In this document: piece by piece, positions 61,901 through 64,000 of the stretch | How the letters are laid out: each line of letters opens with the position of its first letter | How positions within the stretch are numbered: the first letter of the stretch is position 1 | DNA from: Sipunculus nudus | Lineage: Eukaryota > Annelida > Sipuncula > Golfingiida > Sipunculidae | Direction of reading: 5' to 3' | DNA length: 64,000 nucleotides | Assembly (NCBI GenBank): GCA_026874595.1 | Contig: CM049316.1 | Coordinates: 60,583,676-60,647,675, forward strand | The notes under the pieces: model-generated | Database searches by the model: none | Told to the model about the DNA's origin: nothing | What the model saw: the letters and a program-made list of their open reading frames with translations, nothing else | Position numbers and translations under genes: made by a program

Positions 61901-62228
61901 GAAAGTCTTGGTGTGGCTTATAATAGACATGAGGATTATAATAGAGAATTTACGGTAACTAATCAACAAATCCCTGAATCTTTTTAATATCACACATGTG
62001 CATCATATTACAATAAAAAATGTCCATTACCAGTTGTGAATACAAAGACAATCTGGTCGACCTCGTCATCATATGGGCGGTTGAACTTGACACTTAGCTT
62101 GAATGGTTCCCCTCGCCGGATGACAAGCGCACTCTTTGTGATGTCATACAGCTCAGTGTGATGAAGTTCGGCATTTTCCGCTATCATCAGATTCATAGAT
62201 TTTACCCTGAGTGGCTCGCTTGGTTTCT
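28846..62228 (-). CDS. Transglutaminase (protein-glutamine gamma-glutamyltransferase), 13 visible coding exons, 5' end missing
   Basis: The enzyme is expected to form Ca2+-dependent isopeptide bonds between glutamine and lysine side chains, as in clotting, cuticle or matrix cross-linking and hemocyte function in invertebrates. Joining 29365-29498, 35437-35597 and the other exons listed separately gives one open frame of about 703 residues with compatible phases at all twelve introns. Domain order is Transglut_N (about residues 1-130), catalytic core (about 150-495), then two C-terminal Ig-like barrels (about 496-600 and 613-703). The triad is seen as Cys in GQCWVFSGV (about residue 279), His in [10 protein letters not shown] (about 338) and Asp in [10 protein letters not shown] (about 361). 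The spacing (59 and 23) nearly matches human TGM2 (58 and 23). A Trp 35 residues before the Cys fits the transition-state Trp. Length is close to TGM2 (687) before adding the unseen first exon. The ortholog cannot be named; annulin/hemocyte-type is my guess. No disabling change was seen. Confidence 0.95.
29365..29498 (-). CDS. Transglutaminase exon l (C-terminal barrel 2, first part)
   Basis: This 134-nt exon has acceptor tttacag and donor GTAAGT. It starts [20 protein letters not shown] and continues [16 protein letters not shown]. The match to the family segment ILGEP...LQNPLPVxLxxCxFxVEGAGL is strong. Confidence 0.95.
29668..30015 (-). mobile_element. tRNA-derived SINE, copy 1
   Basis: The same roughly 340-bp unit occurs at 34717 and 56577 in the same orientation. 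Shared landmarks are ctgcagaatt, gacagggcag, aggaaccccctaaagg-type text, gtgaaacacaact, cattaagcctgcagagc and a head at the high-coordinate end. It lies in the intron between exons k and l, in transcript sense. Confidence 0.7.
30016..32560. other. Intron sequence (exons k-l), no further gene
   Basis: AT-rich intron. Runs of A with few interruptions lie at 31129-31173 and 31335-31350. I see no extra exon. Confidence 0.5.
32561..33768 (+). mobile_element. pogo/Tigger-like DNA transposon, deleted copy
   Basis: The ends CAGTGAAACCCC and GGGGTTCCACTG are inverted and flanked by TA on both sides (32559-32560, 33769-33770), as for the Tc1/mariner-pogo group. Subterminal blocks acaattacgaccac are repeated at both ends. 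At 33283-33430 the plus strand reads [16 protein letters not shown]...[14 protein letters not shown], close to the CENP-B-type helix-turn-helix that opens Tigger transposases (SLxEKVxVI ... VGKTQVxNILKRK). No DDE catalytic part is present, so it is an internally deleted relic. Confidence 0.8.
33283..33430 (+). pseudogene. Tigger transposase DNA-binding domain relic
   Basis: About 45 codons resemble the N-terminal CENP-B-like DNA-binding domain: [12 protein letters not shown], then a diverged helix ([19 protein letters not shown]) and [11 protein letters not shown]. The usual GKTQ is GKLK here. No catalytic core follows before the right terminal repeat. Confidence 0.6.
34717..35024 (-). mobile_element. 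tRNA-derived SINE, copy 2
   Basis: It matches copies at 29668 and 56577 block by block (gacagggcag, gtgaaacacaactgtggggc, gacctgcagagggctcaccc). The head ends ctagaccactgaagctgg. It lies about 400 bp downstream of exon k in transcript sense, in the k-l intron. Confidence 0.7.
35437..35597 (-). CDS. Transglutaminase exon k (C-terminal barrel 1, end)
   Basis: This 161-nt exon has acceptor caaccag and donor GTAATT. It reads [19 protein letters not shown] and ends [12 protein letters not shown], matching the LxxPxIxIx strand that closes barrel 1 in the family. It ends in phase 0. Confidence 0.93.
36590..37525 (+). repeat. Dispersed tandem units (gacctctgacctcatt family), five units
   Basis: Units of about 140-146 bp begin with gacctctgacctcattaaat or a variant near 36620, 36764, 37038, 37184 and 37323. 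Each continues atgcatg...ttttgct and gaaact.tattggtt. GACAGAC-rich segments close two of them (36890, 37450). Further single copies are at 42465 and 60255. Spacing changes show at least one gap. Confidence 0.65.
38836..39405. repeat. Minisatellite, about 20-bp unit, around 28 copies
   Basis: A degenerate unit of the form gtctcagcataactcataaa repeats across about 570 bp with lengths of roughly 15-22. It starts about 65 nt past the exon j donor in transcript sense and lies in the j-k intron. Confidence 0.85.
39470..39668 (-). CDS. Transglutaminase exon j (C-terminal barrel 1, first part)
   Basis: This 199-nt exon has acceptor gttgcag and donor GTGAGT. It starts [20 protein letters not shown] and continues [19 protein letters not shown]. 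This is the first Ig-like C-terminal domain. A 20-bp minisatellite begins about 70 nt past its donor. Confidence 0.93.
39989..40008. repeat. C20 homopolymer tract
   Basis: Twenty consecutive C within the i-j intron, at the left edge of the tandem-unit element that follows. Confidence 0.9.
40180..42212 (+). mobile_element. Tandem-unit element related to the A type; left end unclear
   Basis: Two units share gtgctgt.aagtggcaatggtggggtatta and aagaaaacgacacaaggtgg (40190, 40420), and two more share gatgcatc and ggtttggtgactgtacc (40680, 40845). GGTGGCGCCACC or a variant lies at 40283 and 40917. The right end near 42140-42210 has gcagcagcggcggg, then aacatagtatcccccgactt and tgtctggggttacaa, the same layout as the A element's end (GC-rich block, aaaacatagtatcc, hairpin). 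The GC-rich island at 41520-41990 may lie inside it or may divide two elements. Confidence 0.5.
41520..41990. promoter_or_regulatory. GC-rich intronic island with CRE, CCAAT, CArG and X-box-like sites
   Basis: In an AT-rich intron this 470-bp patch is clearly richer in GC and CpG. It holds TGACGTCA (41868-41875, perfect CRE), ATTGG (41911-41915, CCAAT on the minus strand), CCATATAAGG (41933-41942, perfect CArG/SRF box) and GTCACCATGGCGAC (41971-41984, RFX X-box-like), all within 117 bp. It could be an internal promoter or enhancer of the transglutaminase gene, or cargo of the surrounding element. This is motif evidence only. Confidence 0.4.
42430..42745 (+). repeat. Single copy of the gacctctgacctcatt family
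   Basis: gacctctggcctcatcaaat at about 42470, then gagaaaccctattggt and a gacacagacagactgac tail, matching units at 36.6-37.5 kb. Confidence 0.55.
43112..43191 (-). CDS. Transglutaminase exon i (Ca-binding glutamates)
   Basis: This 80-nt exon has acceptor ttgaacag and donor GTAAGT. It starts [13 protein letters not shown], matching the EGxEEER helix of factor XIII/TGM2 whose glutamates bind calcium, and ends GIYDFKEP. It closes the catalytic core. Confidence 0.93.
43342..43956. repeat. Three homopolymer tracts (C11, G19, G13)
   Basis: C11 lies at 43342-43352, G19 at 43900-43918 and G13 at 43944-43956, in the h-i intron. An imperfect gatgaaaatacaaatatca-type repeat lies between at 43565-43640. 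Confidence 0.8.
44310..44484. repeat. pogo-like terminal remnant beside the exon h donor
   Basis: It ends cagtcgggttccactg followed by TA, the same end type as the 32561-33768 element. Repeats of ggtggtcttataagacaggt lie inside. No matching left end is seen. In transcript sense it begins at intron position +11, with TA at +9/+10, leaving the donor GTAAGC intact. Confidence 0.6.
44495..44625 (-). CDS. Transglutaminase exon h (core, with an enlarged loop)
   Basis: This 131-nt exon has acceptor aattgcag and donor GTAAGC. It starts VGKRISTK and ends [10 protein letters not shown], both of which match factor XIII and TGM2 closely. Between them are 25 residues ([10 protein letters not shown], then [15 protein letters not shown]), where human TGM2 and factor XIII have about 8. 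The frame is kept and the extra residues lie inside the exon. A pogo-like repeat end sits at intron position +11. Confidence 0.92.
45480..45639 (-). CDS. Transglutaminase exon g (core, Ca-binding Asn-x-Asp)
   Basis: This 160-nt exon has acceptor cattctag and donor GTAAGT. It reads [15 protein letters not shown], then [20 protein letters not shown]. The NAD of [10 protein letters not shown] lines up with the factor XIII Asn-x-Asp that binds calcium. Confidence 0.95.
45888..45936 (+). mobile_element. SINE tRNA-like head fragment, opposite orientation
   Basis: ggcttctgtggctcaggggt followed by acagcac and ggagattgttagat matches the reverse complement of the head of the three full SINEs (A-box-like TGGCTCAGGGG). 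It is cut short and joins the B-type remnant next to it. Confidence 0.55.
45942..46330 (+). repeat. Diverged single B-type unit
   Basis: It carries agagcttttgtatcaaattt, attctggga, ccccatagctcgaaggat, gggtaacagagacct, agattctaggtcca and agtctgcaggaactgatg in the B-unit order. The palindrome has decayed (atggtacaccagtctgcag). It lies in the f-g intron and has no element ends. Confidence 0.7.
46392..46495 (-). CDS. Transglutaminase exon f (active-site histidine and aspartate)
   Basis: This 104-nt exon has acceptor tgctacag and donor GTAAAT. It contains [10 protein letters not shown] with the catalytic His and [15 protein letters not shown] with the catalytic Asp. Both motifs are intact. As I remember them, vertebrate TGM genes have similarly sized exons (139 and 104 nt) here, which would mean ancient intron positions. 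Confidence 0.97.
47725..47863 (-). CDS. Transglutaminase exon e (core)
   Basis: This 139-nt exon has acceptor tttaacag and donor GTGAGT. It reads [20 protein letters not shown] and ends MNDDSIW, the Trp codon being split by the intron. It matches the family segment RCLGIPAR.VTN..SAHD between the active-site Cys and His. Confidence 0.96.
48147..49182 (+). mobile_element. B-type element, copy 2a, short form with both ends
   Basis: Left end AACAAGTGACCCAGGGGTCA then GCTCAGCTGTC. Right end GTCAGCTGAGC (49166-49176) then TAAAAA. About three partial units lie between, with one GGTGGCGCCACC at 48826-48837 and a GACGGACGACGGAC tail. There is no A insertion. It lies in the d-e intron. Confidence 0.7.
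49183..53405 (+). repeat. B-type tandem array, about 12 units of 338 bp, joined to copy 2a
   Basis: GGTGGCGCCACC or a variant marks units at 49196, 49533, 50009, 50351, 50688, 51026, 51361, 51703, 52038, 52380, 52717 and 53053. Spacing is 335-342 except one 476-bp step that contains an internal partial right end (acagtcagctgagctaaaaa, near 49680). The array ends with a full right end (GTCAGCTGAGC 53386-53396). It has no left end of its own. The 677-bp pair at 51026 is repeated almost exactly at 51703. Confidence 0.85.
53691..54231. mobile_element. hAT-like MITE, 541 bp
   Basis: Ends CAGGGTTGCCAGCAGTCA and TGACTACAGGCAACCCTG are inverted with two differences. Inside are repeats of tccctgac and its complement. 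CAGGG...CCCTG ends are typical of hAT non-autonomous elements. I could not find a clean 8-bp target duplication. Confidence 0.65.
54419..54872. mobile_element. Inverted-repeat MITE, 454 bp
   Basis: AAAGGTGCCCAATCACCT on the left is mirrored by AGGTGATTGGGTCCCTTT on the right, with two differences. There are no coding sequences. It lies in the d-e intron. The superfamily is not assigned. Confidence 0.7.
55201..55375 (-). CDS. Transglutaminase exon d (active-site cysteine)
   Basis: This 175-nt exon has acceptor caccattag and donor GTAAGT. It starts [18 protein letters not shown] and ends [15 protein letters not shown]. The Cys of GQCWVF is the nucleophile, and the Trp of VGNW is in place for the transition-state Trp. 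The 7.3-kb intron that follows holds the large tandem array at 48.1-53.4 kb. Confidence 0.97.
55376..56576. other. Intron sequence (exons c-d), no gene
   Basis: AT-rich. A short tandem run of ttttaacaaaagaatgtaga-type units (about 20 bp, five copies) lies at 55749-55875. The rest is unremarkable. Confidence 0.5.
56577..56927 (-). mobile_element. tRNA-derived SINE, copy 3 (best preserved)
   Basis: On the minus strand the head reads ggggctcgggggtatagtac (A-box region), then GAGTTCGAATCTC (56855-56867, a near-perfect RNA polymerase III B box). A body of about 270 bp shared with copies at 29668 and 34717 follows. It is in transcript sense in the c-d intron. Confidence 0.8.
57612..57838 (-). CDS. 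Transglutaminase exon c (linker and start of catalytic core)
   Basis: This 227-nt exon has acceptor atattcag and donor GTGAGC. It reads [19 protein letters not shown], then [12 protein letters not shown], and ends RSLAAL. It matches the factor XIII-type segment EYVLND...WSYGQFE that enters the catalytic core. It ends in phase 0. Confidence 0.95.
58278..58395 (+). repeat. Dispersed element with YY1-like motif, copy 2 (inverted to copy 1)
   Basis: It reads gtgtacgcAAAATGGCAGCC, GAGCA, GAGAAA, GGGTTCGATAAGG, AGGACAG, CCAGGC in the same order as the reverse complement of 22975-23115. It is in the b-c intron, antisense to the transglutaminase. Both copies have an ATG in the YY1-like motif, but the frames diverge. 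Confidence 0.5.
59233..59523. promoter_or_regulatory. Cluster of three E2F-like sites in an intron
   Basis: TTGGCGGGAAAA (59233-59244), TTTGGCGCGAAA (59451-59462) and TTTGGCGCGC (59514-59523) fit the E2F consensus TTTSSCGC. CG is rare in the surrounding intron. Function is not shown; this is motif evidence only. Confidence 0.3.
60220..60545 (+). repeat. Copy of the gacctctgacctcatt family
   Basis: gaactcttgacctcattcaat near 60253, then caggtgggataccctattag and gtttcatgaagaa, as in the units at 36.6-37.5 kb. It lies just downstream of exon b in the b-c intron. Confidence 0.5.
60773..61036 (-). CDS. Transglutaminase exon b (Transglut_N, second part)
   Basis: This 264-nt exon lies between acceptor ttttttag and donor GTGTGT (phase 1 in and out). 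It ends in the family signature [11 protein letters not shown], the counterpart of the FNAWC/FNPWC motif at the end of the N-terminal barrel. The donor GTGTGTATG is weaker than the others but keeps the frame into the next exon (DDVVYM). Confidence 0.93.
61037..62030. other. Intron sequence (exons a-b), no gene
   Basis: AT-rich intron. The only marked feature is a G17 run at 61840-61856. Confidence 0.5.
61840..61856. repeat. G17 homopolymer tract
   Basis: Seventeen consecutive G in the a-b intron; on the transcribed strand of the gene this is a C run in the pre-mRNA. Confidence 0.9.
62031..62228 (-). CDS. Transglutaminase exon a (Transglut_N, first part)
   Basis: This 198-nt exon lies between an acceptor ctttcag and a donor GTAATG. 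It starts inside a codon (two bases complete it), so at least one coding exon lies upstream. It reads [13 protein letters not shown], then [14 protein letters not shown], and ends QIVFVFTTG. The RRGEPF segment matches the RRGQPF segment of vertebrate transglutaminase N-domains. No ATG in a suitable context with a matching donor was recognised between here and the right edge. Confidence 0.9.
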
Positions 62229-62959
62229 CTGAAAGATTAAGTGCATACTGCACGAAAAGATGCTCAAGCTTTCAATGCTGCCTTAAACATATACTTCACG
62301 AAGGCTTTTGCAACTGGACAGCAAACTTAGATAAGACAGACTGGTCTTCTGTACCTCTCACTACACTGTTTTTATTATTGTGATTATTATTTTAATAATT
62401 ATGGTTAGGGCACTTCAAAAAATTAAATTGTTCAATGGACTCTGGGGCTATAAACTATCTTAAGCAAAAGGGCAATTTTACCTGTCTTTTTTTAAATTTA
62501 CCAATCGAAACAAACAACATGGAATTTTCTCAACTGGCCTGAGATGGAAATAAATATATGCAAGTCTAGATTTTCAAGAAGCAACAATACTACCAAGTAT
62601 TAATTTTTATGGTATGCCCTCATGCCTATGAACTATAAACTAATATTTTAATTTTGATTTCCCCCAGATTTTTCACATATGATTATGATTTAGCTGCATA
62701 CTTGTCCTTAACACTGATTTATATAAGGGCACATTGGCTTACTTAATTTTTACGAAATAAGGCCATTCTTTAATTTGAACCAATATTACAGCAAAGAGTG
62801 ATTACCAGTGACAGTGATTTTCAGGATCTGATAATTTACTGTCTGCCAGTTTATATGAACTGGAAGAAATGGACACTAGAGATTATGGTATTAATAATTA
62901 TGAATATTCAGATAGAATTGATTGTAACAAATGAAACAGTATTTTCAACTATTTGTTCC

Positions 62960-63130
62960 TAGTGGCTTACATAAATAAGGTCGATGTGACCTAGTTTTAG
63001 ATTTCCATGGAGATTTAACGACAATCTGTACAGTGGCTGAATTACTCCAAAGAAGATCACACATGCTTCTCTAAAGAGAAAGACCCATACTCACAGCTTG
63101 TATAACTTTCAGTCAGCTGAGCCAAAACTG
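62960..63130 (+). repeat. Diverged B-type right-end remnant
   Basis: gatttccatggagatttaac resembles the unit phrase tttccatggagacttttc, and ctttcagtcagctgagccaa (GTCAGCTGAGC at 63112-63122) is the B right end. Upstream intron sequence of the transglutaminase surrounds it. Confidence 0.6.
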
Positions 63131-63766
63131 CAGATTAGATGATGACTTTATTAAAACTGGCTCAAGTGTTGTGATTCAATCATGCAACATGTGTGCCATC
63201 TGGTGAGTACATGCTGAACTTACATCTAATACATGCTGATTAGGCACATTAGACAAACCAGGGTAACAAAAAAAATTATACAACCTTCATGCATTATTTA
63301 GTTGCTATGGGATTGCAGAGCTGATGTTATGAAAAATACTGACACTGACTCCTTAACCTTTAAATTGCCTAAGCACAGGTGCAGTCTGAACTAATTTTAG
63401 ATTTCTCATGAAATGTCTACATTGGCAGATAATAAACCATTATAGCCTGTCCAAGTACCCATGTCTGCATTTTTTTCTCGGATAAGTTTTTATACATGTG
63501 AAAGAGAACAAAAATTTTTGGCCCAGTGGTTGCAGGAGCTATTCTGTCTACAGCCTGAGTGAAAAATACTATCTATAATTACCTTGAATCGAATTTCTGT
63601 GAGACAAATAATCCAAAATAAGACTGAACAGTCAGCAGGTTTGCAACATGTTCATCACTGGTGAAGTGAGAAATATACAAGCCTTTCAAAGCTGGTGACG
63701 TCATGACTATATAATGTCATATGCGACTGACGTTTGTGATCCCTGTGTGACCTCATGTTGGTCTTA

Positions 63767-64000
63767 ACAAGTGACCCATGGGTCATGACGCTCAGCTGAC
63801 TTGGAAGAGATTCGCAAAAGGAAATTTTATCATCAGAATGGTAGTATATACCCATTCAACTGAAGCATCAAACAGATTAACCAACAGGCCAAGATTTAGT
63901 CTGTATTTATATATCTCAAAAATAGAGAAAAAATGTGTAAACTTTTAAAACTAGAATACGGGTAACCGACAAGTGACTACATGTATCCGCCAAAATCAGA
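63767..64000 (+). mobile_element. B-type element, copy 3, left part, with nested A element cut by the window edge
   Basis: Nearly identical to 16128-16360: I count about three differences over some 230 bases. TGTATCCGCCAAAA at 63982-63995 is the A element left end, here an exact inverse of the A right end at 17467-17480. The B-to-A junction is at the same base as in copy 1, so the two loci carry the same composite. The rest lies outside the window. Confidence 0.8.

Noticed and set aside
63655-63855. Minus-strand open frame that could have been the missing first transglutaminase exon
   Set aside because: It overlaps the left end of B copy 3, has no transglutaminase-like residues and no donor in the right phase.

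Overview
The window is eukaryotic, repeat-rich and AT-rich, with small exons split by kilobase introns. I infer a marine invertebrate, most likely a mollusc and perhaps a bivalve. The reasons are an invertebrate-type transglutaminase gene and many tandem-unit mobile elements with GTCC/GACGGAC-rich ends of a kind I associate with molluscan genomes. The species cannot be read from the sequence.

One host gene is clear. A transglutaminase lies on the minus strand from 62228 down to its stop at 28846. Thirteen coding exons can be placed to the base with GT/AG splice sites and compatible phases, giving about 703 residues. The catalytic Cys, His and Asp are all present, and the Ca-binding region and both C-terminal beta-barrel domains are complete. 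The start codon and first exon are not visible and probably lie beyond the right edge. Below the stop is a likely 3' UTR with poly(A) signals and a long hairpin.

Positions 1-26 kb hold no gene I can support. They contain a LINE fragment (6258-7740), two small inverted-repeat elements with TAA target duplications, compound microsatellites, a GGACTC-type repeat, and a crowded block at 16.1-23.6 kb. That block has a 3.4-kb TIR-bounded tandem-repeat element ('B') with another element ('A') nested in it, an inverted-repeat element, and a Helentron-like element with its own nested insertion.

The transglutaminase introns hold three same-orientation tRNA-derived SINEs, a pogo/Tigger-like DNA transposon with a transposase DNA-binding relic, a 20-bp minisatellite, a possible intronic regulatory island at 41.5-42.0 kb, a 5.3-kb B-type array of about 338-bp units with a 677-bp higher-order dimer, and hAT-like and other small inverted-repeat elements. 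Another B copy carrying the same A insertion starts at 63767 and runs off the window.

The most unusual theme is the 12-bp palindrome GGTGGCGCCACC. It recurs once or twice per unit in several otherwise different tandem-repeat families. I saw no clear LTR element, virus copy, CRISPR array, rRNA gene or functional tRNA gene.
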